64,000 bases of DNA from Bog-159 sp049511415 (GCA_049511415.1 JBEKYC010000082.1:1-64000); one strand, 5' to 3'. Positions 33,842 to 43,121 are shown, counted from the first letter of the stretch. Notes: generated by a model not told the origin, from the sequence alone. Translations and numbers: made by a program.

Positions 33842-35143
33842 ATGCCTGAAAATGCCAGCGAGCGCCCAATGGGCTTCTCCACACGCTCTCTTCACGCCGG
33901 TCAAAAGCCCGACCCGGCCACCGGCGCGCGCGCCGTCCCGATCTACCAGACCACTTCGTTCGTCTTCGAGAACAGCGATCACGCCGCCGAGTTGTTTGCC
34001 TTGCAGCGCTTCGGCAATATCTACACGCGCATCATGAACCCCACCACTGCGGTCTTCGAGGAGCGCGTGGCGGCGCTCGAAGGCGGCATCGGCGCGCTGG
34101 CCACCGCCAGTGGACAGGCCGCGCAGTTCCTGGCCATGAGCAGCCTGATGCAGCCGGGCGACGACGTAGTGGCTGCCAGCACTCTGTACGGCGGCACTTA
34201 TACGCAGTTCGACGTCAGTTTCCGCCGCCTGGGGTTCAATGCCATCTTCGTGGAGCCGGACGATCCGGAGAACTTCCGTCGTGCCATCACACCGCGCACG
34301 CGGGCCATCTATGGCGAGACCATCGCCAACCCGCGCATGAATATCCTGGATATCGAAAGAGTCGCGGCCATCGCGCACGAGCACCACGTACCGCTGATCG
34401 TGGACAACACCATGGCGTCGCCGTACCTGTGCCGCCCCATCGAATACGGCGCGGATATCGTGCTGCACTCCGCCACCAAGTTCCTCGGTGGCCACGGCAA
34501 CTCCATCGGTGGCGTGATCGTGGATAGCGGCCGGTTCCCCTGGACGTCCGGCCATTTTCCGCAGCTCACTGAGCCCAGCCCGGGCTATCATGGCATGCGC
34601 TTCACGGAGACGTTCGGCGAACTGGCCTTCATCATCAAGGCGCGCGTCGAAGGCCTGCGCGATTTTGGGCCGTGCATGAGCCCGTTCAACTCGTTCCTGT
34701 TTATTACCGGCATCGAAACGCTGAAGCTGCGCATGGACGCGCACAGCCGCAATGCCCAGGCGGTCGCGGAGCATCTGGAGAAGAGCCCATACGTGTCGTG
34801 GGTGAAATATCCGGGGCTGGCGTCCAGCCCGTATCACGCGCTGGCGCAAAAATACTTGCCGCTCGGCTGCGGCTCCATCCTGACGTTTGGCATCACAGGC
34901 GGCCTGGAGGCTGGGCGCCGTTTCATCGATTCCGTGCAACTGCTCTCGCACCTGGCCAACATTGGCGATGCGAAAAGCCTGGTGATTCATCCAGCCTCCA
35001 CCACGCATCAGCAGTTGAACGACGAGCAGCAGCTTTCGGCCGGCATCACCAAGGACCTGATCCGGGTGTCGGCCGGCATCGAAGACGTGGAGGATATTAT
35101 TTGGGATCTGGACCAGGCGTTACAAGCCTCGCAGGCGGCATGA
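33842..35143 (+). CDS. metY: O-acetylhomoserine sulfhydrylase
   Basis: A 433-residue PLP enzyme of the Cys/Met metabolism family. It makes homocysteine directly from O-acetylhomoserine and sulfide. Family marks are STRSLHAGQKPDPATGARAV at the N-terminus and YTRIMNPTTAVFEERVAALE. The PLP Lys is Lys213 in VLHSATKFLGGHGNSIGGVI. VIHPASTTHQQLNDEQQLSA and RVSAGIEDVEDIIWDLDQA close the protein; the DEQQ stretch is typical of MetY rather than MetB or MetC. The ATG at 33842 fits the family length. TATGAT six bases upstream and no Shine-Dalgarno suggest a leaderless message. It overlaps the CoA-binding gene by four bases. Confidence 0.93.
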   Translation: MPENASERPMGFSTRSLHAGQKPDPATGARAVPIYQTTSFVFENSDHAAELFALQRFGNIYTRIMNPTTAVFEERVAALEGGIGALATASGQAAQFLAMSSLMQPGDDVVAASTLYGGTYTQFDVSFRRLGFNAIFVEPDDPENFRRAITPRTRAIYGETIANPRMNILDIERVAAIAHEHHVPLIVDNTMASPYLCRPIEYGADIVLHSATKFLGGHGNSIGGVIVDSGRFPWTSGHFPQLTEPSPGYHGMRFTETFGELAFIIKARVEGLRDFGPCMSPFNSFLFITGIETLKLRMDAHSRNAQAVAEHLEKSPYVSWVKYPGLASSPYHALAQKYLPLGCGSILTFGITGGLEAGRRFIDSVQLLSHLANIGDAKSLVIHPASTTHQQLNDEQQLSAGITKDLIRVSAGIEDVEDIIWDLDQALQASQAA

Positions 35144-35646
35144 GCGGCGAAGTTGGCAGCACGTCGCCGGTGCTCGGCACCCGCTTCGCCACTACGGCGG
35201 AGCAGCACTTGCGCATACTCAAACGATATCGGCGGATCGCGATGGTAGGGCTCTCGGCGAACCCTTACCGGCCGAGCAACTTCGCGGCGCGGTATATGAG
35301 GGCGGCGGGTTACCGGATCTCTCCGGTCAACCCCCGCGAGCGGGAGATACTCGGGCTGCCGTGTTATGCCTCGCTCGCCGGCGTGCCGCCGCCAGTCGAG
35401 ATCGTAGATATCTTTCGCGAGCCTGCCGCCGTGCCGGGGATCGTGGAAGAAGCCATCGCTGTGGGTGCGAGAGTAATCTGGATGCAGCTGGGCGTGATTC
35501 ATGAACCAGCCGCCACGCGGGCGCTGGAGGCGGGTTTGGAAGTGGTGATGGATCGCTGCGTGAAGATCGAGCATGCGCGGTTCTTTGGCGGGCTCAGCAC
35601 GCTGGGCCTGAACGCGGGTGTGCTCACCGCGCGCAAGCCGCGCTAA
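35140..35646 (+). CDS. CoA-binding-domain protein (YccU-like)
   Basis: A 168-residue protein made of a single CoA-binding Rossmann domain, as in the N-terminus of succinyl-CoA synthetase alpha. Marks are RRIAMVGLSANPYRPSNFAA, RYMRAAGYRISPVNPREREI, VDIFREPAAVPGIVEEAIAV, ARVIWMQLGVIHEPAATRAL and MDRCVKIEHARFFGGL. The function of such stand-alone proteins is unknown. Its ATGA overlap with metY implies co-translation, and CoA-binding proteins of this type are often found beside O-acetylhomoserine sulfhydrylase. A link to acetyl-CoA or acyl-homoserine supply is possible. The padR operator begins seven bases after its stop. Confidence 0.88.
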   Translation: MSGEVGSTSPVLGTRFATTAEQHLRILKRYRRIAMVGLSANPYRPSNFAARYMRAAGYRISPVNPREREILGLPCYASLAGVPPPVEIVDIFREPAAVPGIVEEAIAVGARVIWMQLGVIHEPAATRALEAGLEVVMDRCVKIEHARFFGGLSTLGLNAGVLTARKPR

Positions 35647-35652
35647 CGTATT

Positions 35653-35675
35653 CTCTTATAGTCCGTCTATAAGAG
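35653..35675. promoter_or_regulatory. Perfect inverted repeat before padR 3, likely operator
   Basis: CTCTTATAG (35653-35661) and CTATAAGAG (35667-35675) form a perfect nine-base inverted repeat with spacer TCCGT. The right arm contains TATAAG, which lies six bases from the padR ATG and could be the -10 box. A bound PadR dimer would then cover the promoter. Binding is inferred. Confidence 0.6.
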
Positions 35676-35679
35676 ATGT

Positions 35680-36012
35680 ATGGCATCCTCCGAAACCGAA
35701 CTTCTGCAAGGCACGCTGGATTTGTTGATTCTGAAGTCCGTGGCGCTCCAGGAATTGCATGGCATGGGCATCGCGCGCCGCATCGCCCAGATCACCAACG
35801 ACGCGTTCGAGGTGAAAGCCGGCTCTCTTTTCCCCGCGCTGCATCGCATGGAACAGGCGGGCTGGCTCACCTCGTCCTGGGGAGAATCGGAGACCCTGCG
35901 GCGCGCTCGTTTCTATCGCCTCACTAAGTCCGGCCGGCGGCAGCTCGAGCAGGAATCCGAGCGGTGGGAGCGGATCGCGGCAGCCATGGCCAGTGCTTTG
36001 CGGGCAACATAG
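35680..36012 (+). CDS. PadR-family transcriptional regulator, module 3
   Basis: A 110-residue PadR regulator: LLQGTLDLLILKSVALQELH, then VKAGSLFPALHRMEQAGWLT and ARFYRLTKSGRRQLEQESER. It is seven bases upstream of an ADOP permease on the same strand. The inverted repeat at 35653-35675 sits immediately before its ATG, giving a good case for autoregulation of the two-gene module. The inducing signal is unknown. Confidence 0.94.
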   Translation: MASSETELLQGTLDLLILKSVALQELHGMGIARRIAQITNDAFEVKAGSLFPALHRMEQAGWLTSSWGESETLRRARFYRLTKSGRRQLEQESERWERIAAAMASALRAT

Positions 36013-36019
36013 GCGGCTT

Positions 36020-38692
36020 ATGATCGGGCAATTCAGCGCGTTCTGGCGCAACATATTTCGCCGCCGCCGTCTCGAGTCCGAACTCGACGAGGAAATCCGC
36101 GGCTACGTCCAACTGCTGGCGGCGGAAAAGATGCACCGCGGAGTGGCGGCCGGCGAGGCGCTCCGCCAAGCTCGCTGTGAGGTGGGCATTGAGCGGGTCA
36201 AGGAGAATGTGCGCGACATCAGAATTGGAGTCTCCATGGATACGCTGATGCAGGATCTTAGATATGCGCTGCGGACGCTGACCAGGAATCCCGGCTTCTA
36301 CGCCGTGGCGATCCTGACACTGGCGCTGGGTATCGGCGCGAACACGGTTATCTTTACCGTCGTGAATGGCGTTTTGCTCAAGCCGCTGCCGTATCCCGAG
36401 CCGGATCGGTTGTTCATGCTATGGGAGTCGGATCTCCACGGCGGACCGCCCGGCTCCGTAGCACCGGCGAATTTCGTCGACTGGCGGCAGCAGAACCAAT
36501 CCTTCGCCAAGATGGCGGCCATCGACGCTTATCCCGACTACATTCTGAGTGGCGCCGGCGAGCCGCGCCGCCTAACCGGAGCCGCGGTCACCGCGGATTT
36601 CTTCTCCTTGTTCCAGGTGCGCATGCGCCTCGGCCGCGATTTCCTACCCGAAGAAGACACCGCCGGCCGCAGTCACGTCGCCCTGCTCAGCTACGATACC
36701 TGGCAGCATTACTTCGGCGGACGCCCCGATATCATTGGCGCCGCGATCGATCTCAACAATGCGTCATATACCGTAGTCGGCGTATTGCCCAGCGATTTCC
36801 TGTTCGTCGGCCGCGCCGTCGATTTCGGTATGCGCCCCAAATTCGACATCTGGACTCCCATGGGCCTGCCCACCCCCCTGGAGGCCTGGCAGCGCCACAC
36901 CCACCCCCTGGCCGTCTTCGCGCGTCTCAATCCCGGCGTGGCCTTGCCCCAGGCCCAGGCCGATCTAAACCGCATCGCCGCCAGCCTGCGCCAGCTTTAT
37001 CCCGAGGCGAATAAGACCAGCGGCATCCTGGCCGAGCCGCTAGCCTCTCACGTAGTGGGTGACGTCCGCCGCGCGCTTTTCACGCTCCTGGGCGCCGTCG
37101 GCATGGTGCTGCTGATCGCCTGTGCCAACATCGCCAATCTGTTGCTGACCCGCGCCGCTGCCCGCCGCAAAGAAATTGCTGTGCGCATCGCTTTAGGCGC
37201 CGGCCGTTCCCGGATCGCGCGCCAACTGGCGACTGAAAGCCTGGTGCTGACCGCTGCCGGTGGACTGCTCGCGCTGCTGCTGGTGATCTTTAGTGTCCCC
37301 GCACTGGTCCGTCACCTGCCCGCCGATCTGCCGCGCACTGCCGAAATCGCCGTGGACGGGCGCGTGCTCGCCTTCACTACCGTGCTCTGCATTTTGACCG
37401 GCCTCCTTTTCGGCCTGGTTCCGGTGCTGCAGACCCGTCTGGTCGCCGCCGCCGACTCCCTCAAACAGGGCGGCCGCGCCATCGCCGGCGCGCAGTCCCG
37501 CATGCGCAGCGCTCTCATCGTGGCCCAGGTCGCCACCGCGCTCATCCTGCTGACCGGCGCCGGCTTGATGGCTAAGAGTTTCTGGAAACTGGTGCGCATC
37601 TCGCCCGGCTTCCGCGTCGAGCACCTGCTGACCGCCCGCATCTCTCTTCCGCCGCACTACACCAACGCCAACACCTTCGGCACGGGCAAGCACCCGCGCA
37701 TCGCTGCCTTCGAACGCGACCTGGCGGAACGCGCGCGCGCCATCCCGGGAGTCCTCTCGGTTGCCTTTACCTCCTACCTGCCGCTGGCCGGCACGAACAA
37801 CTTCTGGGCATTTACCATCGAAGGCCGCCCCGCCAAGCCCGTCGGTGTCTACGACCTGGCCCAATACCGGCCGGTGAGCGCCGGCTATTTTGATACCATC
37901 GGCATCCCCATCGCGCGCGGCCGCGCCTTCGACTCACGGGATCGCGACGACGCACCCCCGGTCGTCATGATCAACGTGTCCATGGCGCGCGTCTTCTGGA
38001 AAGGCGAAAACCCCGTCGGGCAGCGCTTACGCTTCGGCGACAATATCTGGCGCATGATCGTCGGCGTCGTAGGCGATGTACGCCACAAAGGTCTCGCCGA
38101 GCAGCCCGCGCCGGAAATCTACCTGCCGTACGGCCAGGCGCCCAACGTGGAGGCTCGCCCCACCATCGTCCTTCGTACCGCCGTCGAACCTGAGCAGGTA
38201 GGCAACGCCTTACGGCATGCCCTGGCCGCCGTGGATGCCGGCGTGCCCATGGATCAGATCGAAACTATGACCCAGATCGTCTCCGCTTCCGTGAGCCAGT
38301 CGCGATTCCGCACGGCCCTGCTGGTGACGTTCGCATTTCTGGCCCTGTTTGTGGCCTCCATCGGACTATATGGTGTCATGAGCTACCTGGTCAGCCAGCG
38401 GACCCGCGAGTTCGGTATCCGCATGGCGTTGGGTGCCAGCCGCGGCGCCGTTCTGCGGCTGGTGCTGGGAGAGGCAACTAAAATGGTGGGCCTCGGGATC
38501 GGCCTGGGATTGCTGGGATCCGCGCTGTTGGCGCGCTTCATCGCCGGCTTGCTCTATGGCGTCGGCCCATTCGATGCCGTCACGCTGGCCGGGGTTTCGA
38601 TGCTGCTGGCCGCGGTGGCCCTGGCGGCCAGCTATCTGCCGGCGCATCGGGGAGCGAGGGCCGATCCGATGGATTCTTTGAGATACGAATAG
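36020..38692 (+). CDS. ADOP-type ABC permease, module 3
   Basis: An 890-residue MacB/FtsX-type permease. The helical head (SELDEEIRGYVQLLAAEKMH) is followed by QDLRYALRTLTRNPGFYAVA and LTLALGIGANTVIFTVVNGV at the first membrane segment, then the MacB core. The first FtsX domain has LLIACANIANLLLTRAAARR and EIAVRIALGAGRSRIARQLA. A second core and the last FtsX domain follow with YLVSQRTREFGIRMALGASR; the end is GARADPMDSLRYE. I start at MIGQFSAFWRNIF (36020), just after the padR stop. A longer frame from 35993 would overlap padR. It has no ATPase neighbour; the transported molecule or sensing role is unknown. Confidence 0.92.
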   Translation: MIGQFSAFWRNIFRRRRLESELDEEIRGYVQLLAAEKMHRGVAAGEALRQARCEVGIERVKENVRDIRIGVSMDTLMQDLRYALRTLTRNPGFYAVAILTLALGIGANTVIFTVVNGVLLKPLPYPEPDRLFMLWESDLHGGPPGSVAPANFVDWRQQNQSFAKMAAIDAYPDYILSGAGEPRRLTGAAVTADFFSLFQVRMRLGRDFLPEEDTAGRSHVALLSYDTWQHYFGGRPDIIGAAIDLNNASYTVVGVLPSDFLFVGRAVDFGMRPKFDIWTPMGLPTPLEAWQRHTHPLAVFARLNPGVALPQAQADLNRIAASLRQLYPEANKTSGILAEPLASHVVGDVRRALFTLLGAVGMVLLIACANIANLLLTRAAARRKEIAVRIALGAGRSRIARQLATESLVLTAAGGLLALLLVIFSVPALVRHLPADLPRTAEIAVDGRVLAFTTVLCILTGLLFGLVPVLQTRLVAAADSLKQGGRAIAGAQSRMRSALIVAQVATALILLTGAGLMAKSFWKLVRISPGFRVEHLLTARISLPPHYTNANTFGTGKHPRIAAFERDLAERARAIPGVLSVAFTSYLPLAGTNNFWAFTIEGRPAKPVGVYDLAQYRPVSAGYFDTIGIPIARGRAFDSRDRDDAPPVVMINVSMARVFWKGENPVGQRLRFGDNIWRMIVGVVGDVRHKGLAEQPAPEIYLPYGQAPNVEARPTIVLRTAVEPEQVGNALRHALAAVDAGVPMDQIETMTQIVSASVSQSRFRTALLVTFAFLALFVASIGLYGVMSYLVSQRTREFGIRMALGASRGAVLRLVLGEATKMVGLGIGLGLLGSALLARFIAGLLYGVGPFDAVTLAGVSMLLAAVALAASYLPAHRGARADPMDSLRYE

Positions 38693-38694
38693 GG

Positions 38695-39951
38695 CTACTG
38701 AGCCGTCAACTCGAACCGGTGCGGCTTGGCCTGGGCGGCGGCGCGCTGTTCGGTGACCAATTCCGCGTCGAGCGCATCAATCGCGTCCATGGCAGGCTGT
38801 TTTCTATCCGCTTGCACTTCCGCCAGCGGCACCTGTATCTGGCGCCAGCGCGCGAAGTGCACGGTGTTGTGCTTCAGGGTCAAGTCGTGGACCGCCGCGG
38901 CTTGCGCGGCCATCGGCGTCGGCAACGCGGCCAGGTTCACGCCTGCTGCCAGTTCCTCTTTGGTGAAGCTGCCGACTGTGGCGTCGTCGATCTTCAGCGT
39001 ATAGCGGGCGGCGGTGAGGCCCGTCACTCTTAGAGACTCCTGGTCCAAGGCTTCCATGAAGTCCGAAACCCGCAGCGCCAGCGCCACGGCGGTGTCTTTC
39101 ATGTCCACGGCCATGGGTAGCGCGTCATCCGTTTGCGACCAGGCGACGCGATTTCCCGCCGTCAGATCGGTAACGTGCGCGTTGGTGGCGCCGACCACTT
39201 TGGACCCGGCTGCGTCGATCTCCACCGACGCAACGGTAGCCGGTGCATGCCAGGCTTTTAAGAGGGCTTCGGCCATCAACAGGTGACCGGCCGGTCCCGG
39301 ATGCACGCGGTCCGGCACCAGTTTCTTGGCGCCGTCGGCATCCAGCTTGTTGGCTTTCTCCAGCGCCGCGACTACCGGCGTGTTCATGTCCGCCAGTGTC
39401 AGTTTCTCCTTTTCGGCGAGTTCCTTCACGAATTCGCCGTAACGCGCCATTACTTTGTTGTAGCCGCCTTCGAAATTGGGCGCGCGCGTGACGTCATCAA
39501 ACGGGGATGGTTCGATCACGGTAATGCGAATCCCGGGCAGCGCCTCTTTGGTGCTTTGAATGATGTGTTGATAGCCTGCCGCGTAGGTTTCGAAGATTTG
39601 CCGATCGAATGCGCGATAGCTGCCGTCGTTCATGCCTAGCATGATGGTCATCACGTTGGGCTTGTATGCGAAAACATCGCGCGGCAGACGCACATCGATG
39701 GGTCCGCCACCGCCGCCTGTCACGCGGTCGCCGCCCCATCCGGAATGCACGAACGTCACACGCATCTGGGGAAAACGGGTGACCACGTACGTCTCGACAA
39801 ACGTGGTGTACAACCGCTGGTCCGTAATGCTATCGCCATAGAAAACGACGCGGTCTCCGTCGTTCAGATAAAAGCCGGTTTGGGCCGGGGCCGCTTGGAA
39901 GCAGAGCAGGGAAAGCAGACCGAGCAGCGCGGCTCGCCTTGAGATTTGCAT
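38695..39951 (-). CDS. Exported SGNH/GDSL hydrolase
   Basis: A 418-residue exported esterase-like enzyme with signal MQISRRAALLGLLSLLCFQA. The SGNH blocks are visible: GDRVVFYGDSITDQRLYTTF holds the Ser nucleophile (GDSI). HSGWGGDRVTGGGGGPIDVR holds the Gly block and VMTIMLGMNDGSYRAF the Asn block (GMND). LVPDRVHPGPAGHLLMAEAL holds the Asp-x-x-His block. The last ~170 residues are an extra region of unknown fold. Such enzymes deacetylate sugars or cleave esters on glycans; the substrate is not known. It starts five bases after the phosphatase-like gene, so the two form an operon divergent from GH20. Confidence 0.87.
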   Translation of the reverse strand: MQISRRAALLGLLSLLCFQAAPAQTGFYLNDGDRVVFYGDSITDQRLYTTFVETYVVTRFPQMRVTFVHSGWGGDRVTGGGGGPIDVRLPRDVFAYKPNVMTIMLGMNDGSYRAFDRQIFETYAAGYQHIIQSTKEALPGIRITVIEPSPFDDVTRAPNFEGGYNKVMARYGEFVKELAEKEKLTLADMNTPVVAALEKANKLDADGAKKLVPDRVHPGPAGHLLMAEALLKAWHAPATVASVEIDAAGSKVVGATNAHVTDLTAGNRVAWSQTDDALPMAVDMKDTAVALALRVSDFMEALDQESLRVTGLTAARYTLKIDDATVGSFTKEELAAGVNLAALPTPMAAQAAAVHDLTLKHNTVHFARWRQIQVPLAEVQADRKQPAMDAIDALDAELVTEQRAAAQAKPHRFELTAQ

Positions 39952-39955
39952 GAGA

Positions 39956-41053
39956 CTAATGATAACTTCCGGCGGGGATCGGTGTGCCCAACATTCCGGG
40001 ATAACCGCCGGGATCGATTCCGAGCAACCGCAGCGCCGTAGGAGCAATGTCGCGCTGATGGCGGGCTGCGGGATCGTGGGCCTCGCCGAGGGGCGGCGTG
40101 TCGGGTCCAACTATCGCCAGCCAGATCTGATCGGCGCCCGCAACGTCCTTGCCGTGACTGTGCCAGTCGTCGAGAGTGCTGCCGCGGCCGTGGTCGCAGG
40201 TCACCATCAGGGTCGTCGCATTGCGGTACGCCGGCGAGATCTGCAGCCAGCTCCAGAGATCCTCGAGGGCGGCGTCCAGGAACTGGATGGAGGTGAGCAC
40301 GCGGTCGTAGCGCCGCGCGTGGGCCCAGTCGTCGGTTTCGTCGAACGAGATAAAGAGGAGGCGCGGACGGACGCTTTTCAGATACTCCATGGCCAGCCCG
40401 AACGTGAATGCATCGTGGCGGGCGCTATCGTCCAGGTAACGCGCCTGCATTTGCAGCTTGTTAAGTTCGGCTACGCGCGGATTCTCCGGAAGCGCGGATG
40501 GCTCGTACCCCGCGTTGATGAAGATTTCGCCGCGGCGGCTTTCGGCGATCCAGTGAAATGCATCCCAGGAAGCGAAGACGGCTACTTTCTCCTTCGGCAG
40601 CTTCCACTGCTGCTTCACGAACTGGAAGAAGCTGGGCGTGGGATTCTGCACCGGATCGTTGCCGTGGATCAGGTCATCCTGCGCGCGGCCGGTCAGAATT
40701 TCGGAGTAGCCGGGATACGAAACGCGGTAGCTGTTGGTTACCTGCACGGAGCTGCCCTTGTTCACGTTGCCCAGCACGATACCGCGCGGCGCCAGCGTGC
40801 CCCAGAAGAACGGCAGCAGGGCCAGACGGCGGTCTTCCGGCTGGGGTTTCCACAGCCGGTCGCGCAGCTCCGGCGCGCCGGTTTCCGTCATGCCGGCATC
40901 TTTGGCGTTCATCAGCAGCGGATCGATGCCGGTGAACAGATCCTGCCAGCGCAGGCCGTCGGCGGTGACCAGGATCAAATTCTTGGTTCTGTGCGCAGGA
41001 GCGGCCAGGGCTGCGGCGGCAGCGCCGGCGGCAAGGAATCGGCGTCGGGTCAC
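39956..41053 (-). CDS. Exported alkaline-phosphatase-superfamily hydrolase
   Basis: A 365-residue protein with a Tat-like signal (TRRRFLAAGAAAAALAAPAH). The catalytic core has LILVTADGLRWQDLFTGIDP (metal Asp) and a nucleophile region NSYRVSYPGYSEILTGRAQD. PRLLFISFDETDDWAHARRY and LMVTCDHGRGSTLDDWHSHG give the remaining metal ligands. This places it in the phosphodiesterase/sulfatase-like superfamily; the nucleophile looks like Ser or Thr near PGYSEILTG, so a phosphoester substrate is likely. The start is a GTG at 41053. A TATCAT box seven bases before it and absence of a Shine-Dalgarno support a leaderless start. It is divergent from GH20 with 48 bases between. Confidence 0.83.
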   Translation of the reverse strand: MTRRRFLAAGAAAAALAAPAHRTKNLILVTADGLRWQDLFTGIDPLLMNAKDAGMTETGAPELRDRLWKPQPEDRRLALLPFFWGTLAPRGIVLGNVNKGSSVQVTNSYRVSYPGYSEILTGRAQDDLIHGNDPVQNPTPSFFQFVKQQWKLPKEKVAVFASWDAFHWIAESRRGEIFINAGYEPSALPENPRVAELNKLQMQARYLDDSARHDAFTFGLAMEYLKSVRPRLLFISFDETDDWAHARRYDRVLTSIQFLDAALEDLWSWLQISPAYRNATTLMVTCDHGRGSTLDDWHSHGKDVAGADQIWLAIVGPDTPPLGEAHDPAARHQRDIAPTALRLLGIDPGGYPGMLGTPIPAGSYH

Positions 41054-41060
41054 TGGGCCG

Positions 41061-41094
41061 ATGATAGCAGGAGCATTTCGCTATCAGCTAGTCT
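41061..41094. promoter_or_regulatory. Back-to-back -10 boxes of a divergent pair
   Basis: The 48-base gap holds TATCAT on the minus strand (41061-41066, seven bases before the GTG) and TAGTCT on the plus strand (41089-41094, seven bases before the GH20 ATG). No Shine-Dalgarno is seen on either side. The mirror spacing suggests two leaderless transcripts that share one control region. Confidence 0.5.
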
Positions 41095-41101
41095 GGTATG
41101 G

Positions 41102-43093
41102 ATGCTTAAAGCCACGATTGCCCTGATGGCCCCGTTGAGCCTGTTGGCGCATGACTTGATGCCGGTTCCGGCAAAGATTCAGGCAGGCGAAGGCCGCCTG
41201 CGCATCGACCGCAATTTTTCGTTCATCCAGTTGAGCGGCTATCGCGAGGCGCGCCTGGAGGCCGCCGCGGCGCGGCTGGTCGAATATGTGTCGCGCAAGA
41301 CCGGCATTCCCATGAATCCGGGCGTTGCCGGCCAGCTTCCCACTCCGGCCTTGATCGTCTATTGCGATCATGCCGGCGCGCCAGTGCAGACGGCGCAGGA
41401 GGATGAATCGTATCGGCTGGTGGTTACGGCGATGGGCGCCAAGTTGGATGCTCCCAATCCGCTGGGCGTGCTGCGCGGCATGGCGACTTTCCTGCAACTG
41501 GTGGATCTGGACGCGACCGGCTTCGGCGTGCCGGCAGTCACCATCGAAGACCATCCGCGTTTCCCCTGGCGCGGCCTGATGCTGGATGTTTCCCGTCACT
41601 GGATCCCGCTGGAAGACGTGAAGCGCACGCTCGACGCCATGGCGGCGGTGAAGCTGAACGTATTTCATTGGCACCTCTCGGAGAACCAGGGATTCCGCAT
41701 CGAGAGCAAACTATTCCCCAAGCTGCAAGGGATGGGTTCCGACGGCGATTACTACACCCAGGACCAGGCGCGCGAAGTGATTGCTTACGCGCATGACCGG
41801 GGCATTCGCGTAATACCGGAATTCGATATGCCGGGTCACGCCACCGCGTGGTTCGTGGGCTATCCCGAACTGGCATCCGCGCCCGGCCCGTATCAGATCG
41901 AGCGGCAGTGGGGAGTCTTCGATCCGGCCATGGATCCAACGCGCGAGGAGACCTACAAATTCCTGGATGCTTTCATCGGCGAAATGGCGGCGTTGTTTCC
42001 CGGCCAATATTTCCATATCGGCGGCGACGAAGTGAACGGCAAGCAGTGGGATGGCAGCGCGCGCGTCCAAGAGTTCAAACGCGCGAACGGTTTGCAGAGC
42101 AACGAAGCCTTGCAGGCTTACTTCACGCGGCGAGTGCAAGCCATCGTTACCAAACACGGTAAGAAAATGATCGGGTGGGATGAAGTTCTGACTCCCGACA
42201 TGCCGCATGACATTCTGGTGCAATCGTGGCGCGGGCAGAAGGCGCTGGCCGACGCGGCGCGGCAGGGAGTCAGCGGCATTCTTTCAAACGGATATTACCT
42301 GGATCTGTATTACTCGGCCGCGCATCATTACGCGGTCGATCCCCTGGGCGCGGATGCCGCGAATTTGACGGATGCGCAGAAAAAGCTGGTGCTGGGCGGC
42401 GAGGCTTGTATGTGGTCGGAGTTCGTGACGCCGGAACTGCTGGATCTGCGGGTCTGGCCGCGCATGGCGGCCATCGCCGAGCGCCTCTGGTCGCCGCGGA
42501 ATGTCACGGACGAAGCGGATATGTACCGGCGGCTGGAGGCAGTCAGCCGCGACCTGGAGTCGGTTGGTGTGAAGCACGTTTCGACCTACGACAGAACACT
42601 GGAGCGTCTGGCGGCGGGCGGGCCGTCGGAGCCGGTGCGTGTGCTGGCGGGGGTGGTGGAGCAGGTGAAAGATTACGCGCGCGGCGAGGCGCGTCCGTAC
42701 ACCAGCTTCAGCCCGCTTAACCGGCTGGTGGATGTGGTGCAGCCGTTCGGCGCGGATGCGCAGCAGTTCGCCGCGCTGGTGGATCGCCGCAAACCCGAAG
42801 ACCTGCCCAAGATCCGCGAATGGCTGACGTTGTGGCGCGATAACGATGCGCGCCTCGCGCCCGTGATGGCGCGTTCCGCGCTGCTGGCGGAGAATGCGGA
42901 GCTTTCGAAGGATCTGTCCGCCATTGCAGCGGCCGGCTTGCAGGCTTTTGATCGAGTGCAGGGTACCGTGCCTCGCGCGGCGGGCTGGTTCGAGGCACAA
43001 ACGGCTCTACTGGACCGCGCCCAGCACGCTCATGGCGAGTTGCTGCTCAGCGTGGCGCCCCCCATACGCAAACTGATCGAAGCTGCGCGGTAA
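41102..43093 (+). CDS. Secreted GH20 beta-N-acetylhexosaminidase
   Basis: A 663-residue exported enzyme (signal about residues 1-17, MLKATIALMAPLSLLAH) that removes terminal N-acetylglucosamine or N-acetylgalactosamine. The GH20b N-terminal domain (DLMPVPAKIQAGEGRLRIDR) is followed by the barrel. It contains PRFPWRGLMLDVSRHWIPLE, KLNVFHWHLSENQGFRIESK, VIPEFDMPGHATAWFVGYPE and the catalytic Asp309-Glu310 in YFHIGGDEVNGKQW. GGEACMWSEFVTPELLDLRV and RMAAIAERLWSPRNVT are the late signatures. About 150 C-terminal residues are helical and of unknown role. The plus-strand frame continues far upstream of this ATG, but only as the reverse of the divergent genes. Confidence 0.94.
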   Translation: MLKATIALMAPLSLLAHDLMPVPAKIQAGEGRLRIDRNFSFIQLSGYREARLEAAAARLVEYVSRKTGIPMNPGVAGQLPTPALIVYCDHAGAPVQTAQEDESYRLVVTAMGAKLDAPNPLGVLRGMATFLQLVDLDATGFGVPAVTIEDHPRFPWRGLMLDVSRHWIPLEDVKRTLDAMAAVKLNVFHWHLSENQGFRIESKLFPKLQGMGSDGDYYTQDQAREVIAYAHDRGIRVIPEFDMPGHATAWFVGYPELASAPGPYQIERQWGVFDPAMDPTREETYKFLDAFIGEMAALFPGQYFHIGGDEVNGKQWDGSARVQEFKRANGLQSNEALQAYFTRRVQAIVTKHGKKMIGWDEVLTPDMPHDILVQSWRGQKALADAARQGVSGILSNGYYLDLYYSAAHHYAVDPLGADAANLTDAQKKLVLGGEACMWSEFVTPELLDLRVWPRMAAIAERLWSPRNVTDEADMYRRLEAVSRDLESVGVKHVSTYDRTLERLAAGGPSEPVRVLAGVVEQVKDYARGEARPYTSFSPLNRLVDVVQPFGADAQQFAALVDRRKPEDLPKIREWLTLWRDNDARLAPVMARSALLAENAELSKDLSAIAAAGLQAFDRVQGTVPRAAGWFEAQTALLDRAQHAHGELLLSVAPPIRKLIEAAR

Positions 43094-43121
43094 CTGGAGT
43101 CCGCCTCCCGACGCGCGCTGC

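Noticed and set aside
33836..35008. 390-residue minus-strand frame opposite metY
   Set aside because: Antisense shadow; metY shows all PLP-enzyme signatures.
39950..41101. Long plus-strand frame running into the GH20 gene and suggesting a 1047-residue protein
   Set aside because: Before 41102 it is only the reverse of the phosphatase-like and SGNH genes. The GH20 signal peptide and promoter-like box begin at 41102.
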